From Rhodococcus sp. CH91 (lineage in GTDB: Bacteria; Actinomycetota; Actinomycetes; Mycobacteriales; Mycobacteriaceae): a stretch of DNA of 36,460 nt. The position numbers were made by a program, and so were the translations under genes. Every line of letters begins with the position of its first letter. The stretch's first letter is position 1. The stretch is taken from positions 1 to 36,460 of the forward strand of contig NZ_JAKFYR010000011.1 of NCBI RefSeq assembly GCF_022554085.1, written 5' to 3'. The notes under the pieces are model-generated. The model was not told where the DNA came from. It worked only from the letters and a program-made list of their open reading frames with translations, and searched no databases. Positions 9,723 through 19,714 of this stretch are shown piece after piece.

Positions 9723-12700
9723 CTAATCCCAGAAGACCCTCTCGACAACCGCCCGTGCCCGGCGCGTCACTCGCAGGTAGTAGTCGAGGAACTCCGACGC
9801 GTCCTCACCGCGCCAGCCCGTCACCCGTGCCACTGCTTCGAGCAACCTGCCCGGCCCCGGGAGCTGATCGGTTCGCTTGCCGCGCACGAGCACGAGACAG
9901 TTCCGCGCATCGGTGGCGGTGATCCAGGCGGCGCGCAGGAGTTCGACATCGGTCGCGCTGAGCAGTTCCGCGGCGCCGATGGCGTCGAGCGCCTCCAGAG
10001 TGGAGGTGGTGCGCAGCGACCCGATGCCGTGGGCGTGCTGCAACTGGAGCAGCTGCACCGTCCACTCGATGTCGGCGAGGCCGCCGCGTCCGAGCTTCGT
10101 ATGGGTGGCCGGATCGGCGCCGCGGGGCAGTCTCTCCGAGTCGACGCGCGCCTTGATCCGCCGGATCTCCCGGACGGCCTCCTGCGACACCCCTCCCTCG
10201 GGATAGCGCACGGGATCGATCATCCGGAGAAAGCGCGTGCCGAGCTCGGGATCTCCGGCGACGGCGTGCGCCCGGAGCAAGGCCTGCACCTCCCACACCT
10301 CGGCCCACTGCGTGTAGTAGGCCCGGTAGGACGCGAATGTGCGGACCAGCGGTCCGCTGCGGCCTTCCGGACGCAGGTCGAGATCGACTTCGAGCGGCGG
10401 GTCGGTACTCGGCGCGCCCAGCAACCGTCGCACCTGTTCGGCGATGCTCGTCGCCCACTTGACGGCCTGGGTCTCGTCGGCATCCGGCAGCGGGTCGCAC
10501 ACGAACAGCACGTCCGCATCCGAGCCGTATCCGAGTTCGCCTCCCCCGAGCCGGCCCATCCCGATCACGGCGATGCGGGCGGGGGCCGGCCCGCGCGACT
10601 GTTCGGATGCGCGGATCACCGCATCGAGAGCGGCTTCGAGCACACCCGCCCACACCGTGGACAGTGCCCGGCACACCTGGGGCACGTCGAGCATCCCGAG
10701 GATGTCGGCGCTCGCGACCCGCGCCAGCTCGGCTCGCCGGAGCGAGCGTGCCGCAGCGATCGCCCGCGCGGGATCGCTGTAGCGCGCCGACGATGCGACG
10801 AGCGCGCCCGCCACCTCGGGTGGGTTCGCCTCGAGCAACCGGGGACCGGTCGACGCATCCGCGTACAGCCGGATGACCTCGGGTGATTTCACGAGCAGGT
10901 CGGCGACGTAGGCGGACGAGCCGAGTACCGTCATCAGGCGTTCGGCCACCGCCGGCTCGTCGCGCAGGACGCGCAGGAACCAGTCGGTGTCGTAGAGCGC
11001 CTCGGACAGGCGCCGGTAGGCGAGCAGACCCGCATCGGGGTCCGTTGTCTCACCCAGATATTCGAGCAACTGCGGGAGCAGCAACGCCTGGATCCGCGCC
11101 TTGCGGGAGGCGCCTCCCGACAACGCCGCGAGGTGTTCCATCGCGTGTTGCGGCGCGTTGTACCCGAGAGCGGCGAGCTGACGGACGGCCGCGTCCGGCG
11201 ACAGACGCAGCGCTTCCTTGTCGAGCTTGGTGACCGAGTCGAGCAGCGGCCGATAGAACAGGCGCGCATGCAACTTGCGGATCCGCGACGCGTTGCGTTT
11301 GATCTCCGATTCGAGGACACCGAGCGCGTCCTTGCGTCCGTCCGGCCGAATGTGCGCGGCGCGGGCGAGCCACCGCAGTGCCTCCCGGTCCTCGGGTGGC
11401 GGCAGGGTGTGGGTCCGCTTGAGCCGCTGTAGTTGCAGGCGGTGTTCGAGGAGGCGGAGGAACTCGTAGGACGCGCGCATGTTCGCGGCGTCGTCGCGTC
11501 CCACATAGCCACCGTCCGCGAGAGCACCCAGGGCTTCCACGGTGTTGGGCACGCGGAGCGATTCGTCGACGCGTCCGTGCACGAGTTGCAGCAACTGCAC
11601 GGCGAATTCGACGTCACGAAGACTACCGCGACCGAGTTTGAGTTCGCGCTCACGCAGTTCCGGGGGCACCATCTCCTCGACCCGCCGGCGCATCGCCTGC
11701 ACGTCCGGGACGAAGTCCTCGCGTTCGGAGGCCGTCCACACCAGCGGGCTCAGGGCATCGACGTAACGCCGGCCGAGTTCGAGATCGCCGGTCATCGGCC
11801 GGGCCTTGAGCAGCGCCTGGAACTCCCAGGTCTTGGCCCACCGGTTGTAGTACGCCACATGGGATTCGAGGGTGCGGACGAGTTCGCCGCGCTTACCCTC
11901 CGGACGCAACGCGGCGTCGACGTCGAAGAACGCCGACGACCCGATGCGCATCATCTCGGCCGCGATCCGGGCGGCACGGGCGTCCGCGGGTTCGGCGACG
12001 AACACGACGTCGACGTCGCTGACGTAGTTCAGTTCGCGCGCACCGCATTTACCCATGGCGACGACTGCGAGGTCGACCGGGCACGGCCCCTCGGGGACGA
12101 CCGTGGACACCGCCACCGCGAGCGCCGCGGTCAGGGCCGCGTCGGCGAGATCCGCGAGCAACGCACCGACCTCGAGATACGGAAGGACCGGTTCGTTCTC
12201 GACCACGGCGGCGAGATCCGCGGCGGCGATCAGCATGAGCTGATCGCGATAGGTGGTCCGCAGCGCGGCCACCGCGTGCGGACCGACGAGTCCGGCCCGG
12301 TGGACCAGCCGGCCGGGGCGCCCACCCGGCTCGGGCTCGGCGTCGACGCAGTCGAGCATGCGGGCGGTGAAGGTGTGCTTGTCGGGCAGCACGACCGTGC
12401 CCGCGAGCATCTTCCAGCGGTCGGGATGGGCCACGACGTGGTCGCCGAAGGCAGCCGACGCCCCGAACAGGCCGAACAGCCGTCCTCGGAGCCCGGTGTC
12501 GGAGCGGAGGGCGGAGTCCAGTTCGGCCCAGTCCTCACCGAGAGATTCGGACAGTCGCGCAAGGGTGCGCAACGCCAGGTCCGCATTCGGGGCACGGGAC
12601 AACGCCCACAGCAGTTCCACGCTGTCGGCGTCGTTCCATCCCAGTTGAGCGAGTTCGGCGGGCGCGGTCGGCTCGACGAGCCCGAGCCGGCCCGGCCCGG

Positions 12701-12731
12701 GTATCACCGAGCGTGCGCTTGGCGGTCTCAC
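9723..12731 (-). CDS. glnE: Glutamine synthetase adenylyltransferase/adenylyl-removing enzyme GlnE
   Basis: GlnE attaches AMP to, and removes it from, the regulatory tyrosine of glutamine synthetase (Tyr406 of GlnA1 here). The 1002-residue product is close to the M. tuberculosis length (994). It contains two nucleotidyltransferase domains: the adenylyl-removase half with [15 protein letters not shown] (about residues 226-245) and the adenylyltransferase half with [16 protein letters not shown] (about 725-747); each carries the metal-binding DxD pair. The frame stays open far upstream through glnA2 only because of GC bias. The GTG at 12731 is chosen for its GAGGA ribosome binding site and its match to the family N-terminus (GRLGLVEP). 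It starts 17 nt after glnA2, forming an operon. Confidence 0.96.
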   Translation of the reverse strand: MRPPSARSVIPGPGRLGLVEPTAPAELAQLGWNDADSVELLWALSRAPNADLALRTLARLSESLGEDWAELDSALRSDTGLRGRLFGLFGASAAFGDHVVAHPDRWKMLAGTVVLPDKHTFTARMLDCVDAEPEPGGRPGRLVHRAGLVGPHAVAALRTTYRDQLMLIAAADLAAVVENEPVLPYLEVGALLADLADAALTAALAVAVSTVVPEGPCPVDLAVVAMGKCGARELNYVSDVDVVFVAEPADARAARIAAEMMRIGSSAFFDVDAALRPEGKRGELVRTLESHVAYYNRWAKTWEFQALLKARPMTGDLELGRRYVDALSPLVWTASEREDFVPDVQAMRRRVEEMVPPELRERELKLGRGSLRDVEFAVQLLQLVHGRVDESLRVPNTVEALGALADGGYVGRDDAANMRASYEFLRLLEHRLQLQRLKRTHTLPPPEDREALRWLARAAHIRPDGRKDALGVLESEIKRNASRIRKLHARLFYRPLLDSVTKLDKEALRLSPDAAVRQLAALGYNAPQHAMEHLAALSGGASRKARIQALLLPQLLEYLGETTDPDAGLLAYRRLSEALYDTDWFLRVLRDEPAVAERLMTVLGSSAYVADLLVKSPEVIRLYADASTGPRLLEANPPEVAGALVASSARYSDPARAIAAARSLRRAELARVASADILGMLDVPQVCRALSTVWAGVLEAALDAVIRASEQSRGPAPARIAVIGMGRLGGGELGYGSDADVLFVCDPLPDADETQAVKWATSIAEQVRRLLGAPSTDPPLEVDLDLRPEGRSGPLVRTFASYRAYYTQWAEVWEVQALLRAHAVAGDPELGTRFLRMIDPVRYPEGGVSQEAVREIRRIKARVDSERLPRGADPATHTKLGRGGLADIEWTVQLLQLQHAHGIGSLRTTSTLEALDAIGAAELLSATDVELLRAAWITATDARNCLVLVRGKRTDQLPGPGRLLEAVARVTGWRGEDASEFLDYYLRVTRRARAVVERVFWD

Positions 12732-12748
12732 TACGTGGTCCTCGTTGC

Positions 12749-14086
12749 TTACAGCCCCAGATACTGTTCGAGTTCGAACGGTGTGACCTGACTGCGGTAG
12801 TTCTCCCATTCCCGCCACTTGTTGCGCAGGAAGTAGTCGAAGACGTGCTCGCCGAGAGTTTCCGCCACGAGTTCGGATTTCTCCATCTCGCGCAGGGCGA
12901 TATCGAGATCGGTGGGCAGTTCGCGGTAGCCCATGGCGCGGCGCTCCGCCGATGTCAGCGACCAGACGTCGTCCTCCGCCTCGGGTGCGAGCTCGTATCC
13001 CTTCTCGATGCCCCGCAGCCCCGCGGCGAGCAGCAGCGCGAAGGTCAGATAGGGGTTGCACGCGGAATCGGGGGTGCGGATCTCCACGCGCCGAGAGGAC
13101 GCCTTGTTCGGGGTGTACATCGGGACGCGGACCAGCGCGGACCGGTTCGACGGCCCCCAGCACGCGGCGGTCGGTGCCTCTCCCCCGTGCACCAGACGCT
13201 TGTAGGAGTTGACCCACTGGTTGGTGACGGCGCTGATCTCGTTGGCATGCTCGAGAATGCCGGCGATGAACGCCTTGCCGGTCGTCGAGAGCTGCAGCGG
13301 ATCGTCCGGATCGTGGAAGGCGTTGGTCTCGCCTTCGAACAGCGACATGTGGGTGTGCATGGCCGAACCGGCGTGGTCGCGGAAGGGCTTGGGCATGAAG
13401 GTCGCCCGCACACCCTCCTGCATCGCGATCTCCTTGACGACGTAGCGGAAGGTCATCACGTTGTCGGCCATGGACAGCGCATCGGCGTAGCGCAGGTCGA
13501 TCTCCTGCTGACCGGGCGCGGTCTCGTGGTGGCTGAACTCGACGGAGATGCCCATCGATTCGAGCGCGTCGATGGCGTGCCGGCGGAAGTGCGGCGCCGA
13601 GCGGTGCACCGACTGGTCGAAATAGCCGCCCATGTCGGCGGGCACCGGACCCGCCCCTTCCGGACCGTCCTCGACGAGGAAGAACTCGATCTCGGGATGC
13701 ACGTAGCAGCTGAAGCCGAGATCGGAGGCCTTGTTGAGCTGACGGCGCAGCACGTGGCGGGGATCGGCCCAGCTCGGGGTGCCGCCGGGCATCGTGATGT
13801 CGCAGAACATCCGCGCGGAGTACTGGTGACCGCGGTCGTCGACCCAGGGCAGAACCTGGAAGGTCGTGGCGTCGGGTCGCGCGACCATGTCGGCCTCGGA
13901 GATGCGGGAGAATCCCTCGATGGCCGAGCCGTCGAAGCCGATGCCCTCCTCGAAGGCGCCTTCGAGTTCGGCGGGCGCGATCGCCACCGACTTGAGGGTG
14001 CCGACCACGTCGGTGAACCACAGACGCACGAACCGAATGTCGCGCTCTTCGAGGGTGCGGAGCACGAACTCCTTCTGGCGATCCAT
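12749..14086 (-). CDS. glnA2: Glutamine synthetase GlnA2
   Basis: This is the second type-I glutamine synthetase homologue of actinobacteria, 445 residues. It begins [19 protein letters not shown], almost as in M. tuberculosis GlnA2 (446 residues). The glutamine synthetase signatures are present ([52 protein letters not shown]). The region equivalent to the GlnA1 adenylylation tyrosine reads [15 protein letters not shown] and lacks a clear KDLYELP motif, so it is probably not a GlnE substrate although glnE is the next gene. The ATG at 14086 is supported by a TAGTCT box 7 nt upstream; the in-frame GTG at 14104 lies before that box. GlnA2 is dispensable in M. tuberculosis, and its preferred substrate here is uncertain. 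Confidence 0.95.
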   Translation of the reverse strand: MDRQKEFVLRTLEERDIRFVRLWFTDVVGTLKSVAIAPAELEGAFEEGIGFDGSAIEGFSRISEADMVARPDATTFQVLPWVDDRGHQYSARMFCDITMPGGTPSWADPRHVLRRQLNKASDLGFSCYVHPEIEFFLVEDGPEGAGPVPADMGGYFDQSVHRSAPHFRRHAIDALESMGISVEFSHHETAPGQQEIDLRYADALSMADNVMTFRYVVKEIAMQEGVRATFMPKPFRDHAGSAMHTHMSLFEGETNAFHDPDDPLQLSTTGKAFIAGILEHANEISAVTNQWVNSYKRLVHGGEAPTAACWGPSNRSALVRVPMYTPNKASSRRVEIRTPDSACNPYLTFALLLAAGLRGIEKGYELAPEAEDDVWSLTSAERRAMGYRELPTDLDIALREMEKSELVAETLGEHVFDYFLRNKWREWENYRSQVTPFELEQYLGL

Positions 14087-14125
14087 ACCCGCGAGACTAG
14101 GCACAATCCGTTAATTCCGTGTTAC
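14087..14125 (-). promoter_or_regulatory. glnA2 promoter with degenerate GlnR-like box
   Basis: On the minus strand GTAAC-N6-TTAAC (14125-14110) resembles the GlnR consensus, with the second half-site matching at 3 of 5 positions. The -10 box TAGTCT (14099-14094) and 7 nt then lead to the ATG at 14086, giving a leaderless mRNA. Confidence 0.45.
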
Positions 14126-14171
14126 ATCCGGGGACCCATCCGCGTGGCGTGTCGCTCACACCGGCCGCAGA

Positions 14172-15725
14172 TCAGCAGTGAGGGTCGCTCGCGGGTACCG
14201 CCAGATCCACAAGATAGCTGGTCACAGCGCTGTCCACGCAGTCGTTGCCGTCCAGGGCCACGGTGTGCTGAGTCCCCTCGAAGGTCAGCAGGACACCGCC
14301 GAGACGGTCGGCGAGTTCGACCCCGGCGGCGTAGGGCGTCGCCGGATCCCCGGTCGTCGAGACGACGAGTACGGGCGGCAGATCCCGGACGTCGGGAGCG
14401 TGCGGCTCACCGGTGGCCGGTACCGGCCAGAACGCGCACACGTCCAGGGCTGCCGCTCCCGTGCCACGACCGTCGTCCAGGAAGGGCGCCACCGCACGGA
14501 ATCGGGTGTCGAGTTCGCCGGCGAGTGCACGATCCGTCAGCGGCGGGTCGTCGACGCAGCGGATCGCGTTGAAGGCGTCGGTGATGTTGGTGTACGCACC
14601 GTCCTCGCCGCGACCTTCGTACAGATCGGCGAGTTGCAGCAGCGTGTCGCCCGTATCGCTGCGGGCCAGAGAATCCAGACCACCCCGCAGGGAGCCCCAC
14701 AGGGTCGGCGAGTACAGCCCCTGCTGCACGCCGGTGATCGCGTCCCGGTGGCTCAATCCCCGCGGATCCGTGGTGGGGGCGGGTGCCTCGAGCAGGGGAT
14801 CGACGAGGTCCCGGAACCGGTCGGCGGCCTGCGCGGGATCGTCTCCGAGCGGACACCCGGCATATCGGGTGCAGTACGCCGCGAACTCGTCGAACGCCTT
14901 CTGGAAGCCCTCCGCCTGCCGCACGATCTCCTCGACCGGATCCTGCTCGGGGTCGATGGCACCGTCGAGCACCATCGCCCGCACCCGGCCGGGGAACTCC
15001 TCGGCATAGAGAGTGCCCAGCCGGGTGCCGTAGGAGTACCCGAGATAGGTCAGGGCGTCGTCACCGAGAACACCACGCAGGATGTCCATGTCCTGCACGA
15101 CCTCCCGGGAGCCGATGTGGGCCAGCAGGTCCGTGCCGGTGCGGTCGGCGCACAGTTGCGCGTACTCACGATTGCGTTTCTCGGTCGCGGCGATGCCTTC
15201 GGGACTGGTGTCCCCGTCGTCCTGTGCCCGGTCGTCGTCGAACTCGGCGTCGGTGCGGCACCGCACCGCCGGTTCGGATGCTCCCACCCCGCGCGGATCG
15301 AAACCGACCACGTCGAAGCGCTCGCCGAGTGCGGTCCCGTCGGCCGCGAGTGCGGTGGACAGCCCCGAGGCGCCGGGTCCACCGGGATTCACCAGCAGCG
15401 AACCGATGCGCTCACCGCTCGCCGGCAGTCGCGAGACCGCCAGGCGGATCGGCTCACCCTCCGGATCCGCGTAGTCGAGTGGAACCTCCACGTACCCGCA
15501 CTCCACGTCCTGCCGAGCCAGATACGCGCCGTCCGCGCCGTAGTCGTCGCACGGCTCCCACGCGACGTCCTGTTCGTAGAACCGCTCGAGACCCGGGACC
15601 ACCCCAGCGGTCGAATGGTGCTGCTCGTCGCCGGTGGAGTCACCACACGCGGTGAGTACGACGGCCGCCACGAGTGTCAGGAGCGGAAGACGACGGGCAT
15701 GCAGGCGAGCGGGGCGGGGCACCAT
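14172..15725 (-). CDS. Hip1/CaeA-like lipoprotein serine protease (alpha/beta hydrolase, TAP-like)
   Basis: A 517-residue cell-envelope alpha/beta hydrolase. The N-terminus is a lipoprotein signal peptide with lipobox LTAC (Cys27). The oxyanion region [12 protein letters not shown] (about 110-121) is followed by the nucleophile Ser231 in GYSYG. The rest of the triad is Asp460 (TTGDPATPY) and His487 (GTQHTV). Positions and length match M. tuberculosis Hip1/CaeA (Rv2224c; S228, D463, H490), which also lies between glnA2 and panB and cleaves GroEL2 at the cell surface. The ATG at 15725 is chosen because it gives a proper lipoprotein signal. Related TAP-family enzymes are peptidases, so a substrate other than GroEL2 is possible. 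It is divergent from panB. Confidence 0.9.
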   Translation of the reverse strand: MVPRPARLHARRLPLLTLVAAVVLTACGDSTGDEQHHSTAGVVPGLERFYEQDVAWEPCDDYGADGAYLARQDVECGYVEVPLDYADPEGEPIRLAVSRLPASGERIGSLLVNPGGPGASGLSTALAADGTALGERFDVVGFDPRGVGASEPAVRCRTDAEFDDDRAQDDGDTSPEGIAATEKRNREYAQLCADRTGTDLLAHIGSREVVQDMDILRGVLGDDALTYLGYSYGTRLGTLYAEEFPGRVRAMVLDGAIDPEQDPVEEIVRQAEGFQKAFDEFAAYCTRYAGCPLGDDPAQAADRFRDLVDPLLEAPAPTTDPRGLSHRDAITGVQQGLYSPTLWGSLRGGLDSLARSDTGDTLLQLADLYEGRGEDGAYTNITDAFNAIRCVDDPPLTDRALAGELDTRFRAVAPFLDDGRGTGAAALDVCAFWPVPATGEPHAPDVRDLPPVLVVSTTGDPATPYAAGVELADRLGGVLLTFEGTQHTVALDGNDCVDSAVTSYLVDLAVPASDPHC

Positions 15726-15759
15726 CCGATCCTGCCACGGAGCGGAAACCGGCCGGTGG

Positions 15760-15775
15760 TGTGACCAATTGCACC
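15760..15775. promoter_or_regulatory. Possible CRP-like site in the hip1-panB divergent region
   Basis: TGTGA-CCAATT-GCACC matches the cAMP-receptor consensus at 8 of 10 positions and lies in the 148-bp region shared by the two divergent promoters. Confidence 0.25.
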
Positions 15776-15873
15776 GCTCTCCGGTGCTCGTGCCCCCGGC
15801 AACGGGTGGCAGACTGAGACGGTCATCACCCGACCCGGGGACCCAGAGGGCCTCGAGGAAGAAAGGGACAGTG

Positions 15874-16734
15874 ATGTCCGACAACGTGACGTCCGTATAC
15901 GGTGGCGCAGCGTCCGCTGCGGCCCCCGCAGACACCCCCAAGCGCAAGACGCGAGTCCACCACCTGCAGGCGATGAAGGCCGAGGGCCGTCGCTGGGCGG
16001 AGTTGACCGCGTACGACTACTCGTCCGCCCGCATCTTCGAAGAGGCCGGTATCCCCGTCCTGCTGGTGGGCGATTCCGCAGCGAACGTCGTCTACGGCTA
16101 CGACACCACCGTGCCGGTGACCGTCGACGAACTCCTTCCCCTCGTCCGTGGCGTCGTGCGCGGTGCCCCGCACGCGCTGGTCGTCGCCGACCTTCCGTTC
16201 GGCAGCTACGAGGCGTCGCCGGAGCAGGCCCTCGCGACCGCCGTGCGCTTCATGAAGGAGGGCGGCGCGCACGCGGTCAAACTCGAGGGCGGCGAACGCA
16301 TGGCGCCGCAGATCGCCGCGATCACCGCTGCCGGCATTCCCGTGCAGGCGCACATCGGTTTCACACCCCAGTCCGTGAACACCCTCGGCGGGTTCCGCGT
16401 GCAGGGCCGCGGTGACGGGGCCGAGCAACTCGTCGCGGACGCGATCGCGGTCCAGGAGGCAGGCGCCTTCTCCGTCGTGATGGAGATGGTCCCGGCCGAG
16501 CTCGCCGGGCAGGTCACCCGCAAGCTGAGCATCCCCACCGTCGGCATCGGCGCGGGCAACGAGTGCGACGCCCAGGTGCTCGTGTGGCAGGACATGGCCG
16601 GATACACCAGCGGCAAGACCGCGAAGTTCGTCAAGAAGTTCGGGCAGGTCGGCGACGAATTGCGCCGCGCAGCCGAGCAGTACGCGGCAGAGGTCGCGCA
16701 GGGCACCTTCCCGGGGCCCGAGCACTCCTTCTGA
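15874..16734 (+). CDS. panB: 3-methyl-2-oxobutanoate hydroxymethyltransferase PanB
   Basis: PanB transfers a hydroxymethyl group from methylene-tetrahydrofolate to 2-oxoisovalerate, making ketopantoate, the first committed step of pantothenate and CoA synthesis. The 286-residue protein shows the TIM-barrel signatures: [34 protein letters not shown] (metal Asp), [18 protein letters not shown] (Lys, Glu) and [14 protein letters not shown]. It ends PGPEHSF, typical of the family. The ATG at 15874 follows a GAGGAAGAAAGGGA purine tract; a GTG at 15871 is the adjacent in-frame alternative. A strong hairpin follows, so panB is probably monocistronic. No other pantothenate gene is nearby. Confidence 0.97.
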   Translation: MSDNVTSVYGGAASAAAPADTPKRKTRVHHLQAMKAEGRRWAELTAYDYSSARIFEEAGIPVLLVGDSAANVVYGYDTTVPVTVDELLPLVRGVVRGAPHALVVADLPFGSYEASPEQALATAVRFMKEGGAHAVKLEGGERMAPQIAAITAAGIPVQAHIGFTPQSVNTLGGFRVQGRGDGAEQLVADAIAVQEAGAFSVVMEMVPAELAGQVTRKLSIPTVGIGAGNECDAQVLVWQDMAGYTSGKTAKFVKKFGQVGDELRRAAEQYAAEVAQGTFPGPEHSF

Positions 16735-16762
16735 GCGGTCCCCCACCCGAGCATTCCCGAGG

Positions 16763-16793
16763 CGGGCACCACCGGCGAGTCCGGTGGTGCCCG
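16763..16793 (+). terminator. Terminator hairpin of panB
   Basis: A perfect 13-bp stem (16763-16775 with 16781-16793) with a 5-nt loop lies 28 nt after panB and is followed by TCGCATTTC. Confidence 0.85.
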
Positions 16794-16868
16794 TCGCATT
16801 TCTCCGGCCCCCGCCGAATCGGTGGCAGACTCGACCGCGACCCGAACGTACGAACCCATGAGGTGTCC

Positions 16869-17312
16869 ATGCAGATCCGCTTCAGTCCCGTCCCCACCGC
16901 CGTCGTCGCCGCACTCGCCGGCGTCCTGGTGGGGTGCGCACCGGCTCAGGACCCGGCACCGACCGGCACGTCCACCGAGTCCCAGGTGACAACGGAATCG
17001 ACCTCGGCGGCGGCACCCTCCTCGCCGGAACTCGGGGCCGGCGGCTTCACCGAGGCGCAGACCGCCGATCTGTGCGCGCGGATGGAGAGCCAGTTGTCGA
17101 ACTGGCGCACCTATACCCCCTCGGTCGGACGCGGCGGCTTCAACATCCTCGTCGGCGAATGGGGTGCCGCGAACGGAGTCGATCTCGTCGCCCTCGCCGG
17201 CGACCGGAACCGGATCGACGCGGCGACGTCCGCGCACTGCCCCGAGGTTCGGGACGAAGCCGTGCGCGGACTCGACATCCCGGATCTCGCGTCGGGTCTC
17301 GTCGGGTTCTGA
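16869..17312 (+). CDS. Putative small lipoprotein of unknown function
   Basis: A 147-residue exported protein. The signal peptide (MQIRFSPVPTAVVAALAGVL) ends in lipobox LVGC with Cys23 as the lipidated residue. A Thr/Ser/Pro-rich spacer (about residues 24-55) leads to a compact domain starting GAGGFTEAQTADLC and containing NWRTYTPSVGRGGFN and AHCPEVRDEAV; it has two cysteines. I do not recognise the domain. An AGGTG ribosome binding site precedes the ATG. The next gene, a prolyl iminopeptidase, starts 5 nt after the stop, so the two are very probably co-transcribed. Confidence 0.8.
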   Translation: MQIRFSPVPTAVVAALAGVLVGCAPAQDPAPTGTSTESQVTTESTSAAAPSSPELGAGGFTEAQTADLCARMESQLSNWRTYTPSVGRGGFNILVGEWGAANGVDLVALAGDRNRIDAATSAHCPEVRDEAVRGLDIPDLASGLVGF

Positions 17313-17317
17313 CAGCC

Positions 17318-18277
17318 ATGACGTACCGCGAACTGTATCCGCCGATCGAATGCAGTGAGACGGGCATGCTCGACGTCGGTGACGGCCAGCACCTGTACTG
17401 GGAGGTCAGCGGCAATCCCGACGGCAAGCCCGTGGTGTTCCTCCACGGTGGTCCCGGAGGTGGCACGGCGCCGCTGCACCGGCGCTTCTTCGATCCGGCC
17501 GCCTACCGGATCGTGTTGTTCGACCAGCGTGGATGCGGCAGGTCGCGACCGCACGTGGCCGACGGCGCGGACCTGTCGGTCAACACCACCGATCGCCTCG
17601 TCGACGACATCGAGCGACTCCGGACCTTTCTCGGCGTAGAGCGGTGGATGGTCTTCGGTGGGTCGTGGGGCTCGACCCTCGCACTCGCATATGCACAGCG
17701 GCACCCCGACAGCGTCACCGAACTCGTGCTGCGCGGGATCTTCCTGCTCCGGCGCAGCGAGATCGACTGGTACTACAACGGCGGGGCCGGTCAGCTGTTC
17801 CCCGAGGCCTGGGCACGATTCCGGGCGCCGCTCGCCGAGGCGGATCCGGGCGAGCATCCCGTCGACGTCTATCACCGCCTGCTGCACTCCCCCGATCCGG
17901 ATGTCGCACTGGCCGCGGCGATCGCCTGGTCGACCTGGGAGGGTGCCACGAGCGCGCTGCGGCCGGACCCGGAGCGCCTCGCGGAGACCGCCGAACCCCG
18001 CTTCGCGCTGGCCTTCGCGCGCATCGAGAACCACTACTTCCATCACCGCGGATTCTTCGAGGACGGTGAGTTGCTGAGCAACGCCCATCGTCTGCGCGAC
18101 ATCCCCGGCGTGATCGTGCAGGGCCGCTACGACGTGGTGTGCCCCGCGCGCAGCGCCTACGACCTGCATCGGGCGTGGCCGACTGCCCGCTTGCACATCG
18201 TGGACGATGCGGGACACGCGGCGAGCGAACCGGGAATCGTCCATCACCTCGTCGAGGCGACCGACGGATTCCGCTGA
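17318..18277 (+). CDS. pip: Prolyl iminopeptidase (proline-specific aminopeptidase)
   Basis: An alpha/beta hydrolase of peptidase family S33 that releases N-terminal proline from peptides. The 319-residue product shows the family HGGPGGG oxyanion motif (43-49), FDQRGCGRS (68-76), the nucleophile Ser116 in GGSWGS, Asp272 (GRYDVVCP) and His300 (AGHAASEP). Length and spacing are standard. There is no signal peptide, so it should act in the cytoplasm, although the preceding gene encodes a lipoprotein. The ATG at 17318 gives the usual N-terminus (YPPIECSETGMLDV). The gene ends 6 nt from the convergent CHAP gene. Confidence 0.94.
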   Translation: MTYRELYPPIECSETGMLDVGDGQHLYWEVSGNPDGKPVVFLHGGPGGGTAPLHRRFFDPAAYRIVLFDQRGCGRSRPHVADGADLSVNTTDRLVDDIERLRTFLGVERWMVFGGSWGSTLALAYAQRHPDSVTELVLRGIFLLRRSEIDWYYNGGAGQLFPEAWARFRAPLAEADPGEHPVDVYHRLLHSPDPDVALAAAIAWSTWEGATSALRPDPERLAETAEPRFALAFARIENHYFHHRGFFEDGELLSNAHRLRDIPGVIVQGRYDVVCPARSAYDLHRAWPTARLHIVDDAGHAASEPGIVHHLVEATDGFR

Positions 18278-18283
18278 CGGAGA

Positions 18284-18877
18284 TCAGCCGGGCAGCCGCC
18301 CGAAACCGACTACCGCGTCGTCACCGGACAGGTCGAGTTCGTGCACCCGGATCCTGCCCATCTCGTTGCCGCCCACAGTGATCGCGGAGTCGCCGTCGAC
18401 CGCAACGACGATGTTGGTGTGCTCGCGCTGACCGAGACCCATCCTGTTGTGGTAGAGCACCACGTCGCCGATGGCGGGGCGGTATCCCGACCCGGCGGGC
18501 TCGTGCCGGCCGACCTGCTCGTAGTACTCCTGCAGCGTGTACACGCCCGGGATCCGCCAATGACCCGAATGCGGATTCGCCAGTGGCACACCGGCTTCGC
18601 GCATGATCCAGCTGACGAAGTCCGCGCACCACGGTTCGCGGACACCTTCCGAGTAGTACGTTCCGGGATGCTGTGCCTCGTGCTGCTGCTCGAGCAGCTC
18701 GACGATCCGCACTTGCGTCGGCGACAACGCGGTGGTGTCGATCTCGGGGAACGACGCGCTGTCCCAGGGGAACAGGCGACTCGGGAGGATCCACCACACG
18801 AGTACGGCGACGACCACGGCCAGTGCCGCCGCGGCCGCGAGGACGGCAGCGAACGGCCGCCTCAGCCGTTCCGCCAC
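18284..18877 (-). CDS. Membrane-anchored CHAP-domain protein
   Basis: A 197-residue protein with one N-terminal transmembrane anchor (about residues 10-31, Ala/Val-rich then WWILP) and an extracytoplasmic CHAP domain. CHAP domains are papain-like amidases or endopeptidases that usually cut peptidoglycan peptides. The catalytic Cys84 lies in EPWCADFVSW and the catalytic His153 in REHTNIVVAVDGD. The product probably acts on the cell wall from the outer face of the membrane, but the substrate is unknown. It overlaps the upstream SPOR-like gene by 16 nt, which implies coupled translation. A convergent neighbour (pip) ends 6 nt away. Confidence 0.87.
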   Translation of the reverse strand: MAERLRRPFAAVLAAAAALAVVVAVLVWWILPSRLFPWDSASFPEIDTTALSPTQVRIVELLEQQHEAQHPGTYYSEGVREPWCADFVSWIMREAGVPLANPHSGHWRIPGVYTLQEYYEQVGRHEPAGSGYRPAIGDVVLYHNRMGLGQREHTNIVVAVDGDSAITVGGNEMGRIRVHELDLSGDDAVVGFGRLPG

Positions 18878-19044
18878 TCGTCGTCGGCAGCGTCGGCGGC
18901 CTTGTTGCGTTCCGCCGCGATGTCCAGAGCCCGCTGCGCGGTCTCCCGATCCGGATAGGGACCCATGCGGTTGAGGGCGTGGGGATCCTTGCCCTGGGAG
19001 ACCTTTCCCGTTCGCACGTCGTAGTACCAGCCGTCGTCGCTCAT
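18862..19044 (-). CDS. Small SPOR-like protein
   Basis: A 60-residue protein starting MSDDGWYYDVRTGKVSQGKD, with a conserved core RMGPYPDRETAQRALDIAAERN and an acidic C-terminus. Homologues are commonly annotated as SPOR-domain proteins, a fold that in longer proteins binds denuded septal peptidoglycan. No signal peptide is visible, so it may be cytoplasmic. The ATG at 19044 is chosen over the in-frame start at 19122 because a CACACT box lies 6 nt upstream and homologues begin there. Its last 16 nt overlap the CHAP-protein gene. Confidence 0.75.
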   Translation of the reverse strand: MSDDGWYYDVRTGKVSQGKDPHALNRMGPYPDRETAQRALDIAAERNKAADAADDEWRNG

Positions 19045-19156
19045 GGTCTCAGTGTGCCCGAACAACGCCCGTGTGTGCGGGCATCCCGCAAGCGGGCGTG
19101 GCGCGGTACTGTCGGGCCGCACACACGTGCGCGACGTCCGAACGAAGGAGCATGCA

Positions 19157-19249
19157 ATGTCCTACATCCTCTACGACGCGTTGCTGCCCTGGCTGGGTCC
19201 GGAAGCGGCCTCGTACTGGGCGCATCTGCTGGTCATCGACCCGATCTGA
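19157..19249 (+). CDS. Possible 30-residue small protein
   Basis: A short frame encodes MSYILYDALLPWLGPEAAS and ends LLVIDPI. GAAGGAG at 19144-19150 is a strong ribosome binding site 6 nt before the ATG, and TACTGT at 19105-19110 could be a -10 box. The peptide is rich in Leu, Tyr and Trp and could sit at a membrane. It points towards the 3' end of rnpB, and a palindromic hairpin follows 11 nt after the stop. An alternative ATG at 19152 opens another frame that runs into rnpB and is less likely. No family is recognised. Confidence 0.45.
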   Translation: MSYILYDALLPWLGPEAASYWAHLLVIDPI

Positions 19250-19260
19250 CATCCGGGGAG

Positions 19261-19275
19261 CCACCGCAGCGGTGG
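19261..19275. terminator. Palindromic hairpin between the small ORF and rnpB
   Basis: CCACCGC-A-GCGGTGG is a perfect 7-1-7 inverted repeat (in RNA a 6-bp stem with a 3-nt loop). It lies 11 nt after the small ORF and about 15 nt past the rnpB 3' end, so it may terminate both. Confidence 0.5.
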
Positions 19276-19289
19276 GATCGGGATACGGC

Positions 19290-19710
<421 letters not shown>

Positions 19711-19714
19711 GATC

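Noticed and set aside
12732-14021. Upstream extension of the glnE frame through glnA2, giving a 1432-codon open frame
   Set aside because: The extension is out of frame with glnA2, Arg/Pro-rich and unlike any GlnE N-terminus. Family similarity starts near the GTG at 12731.
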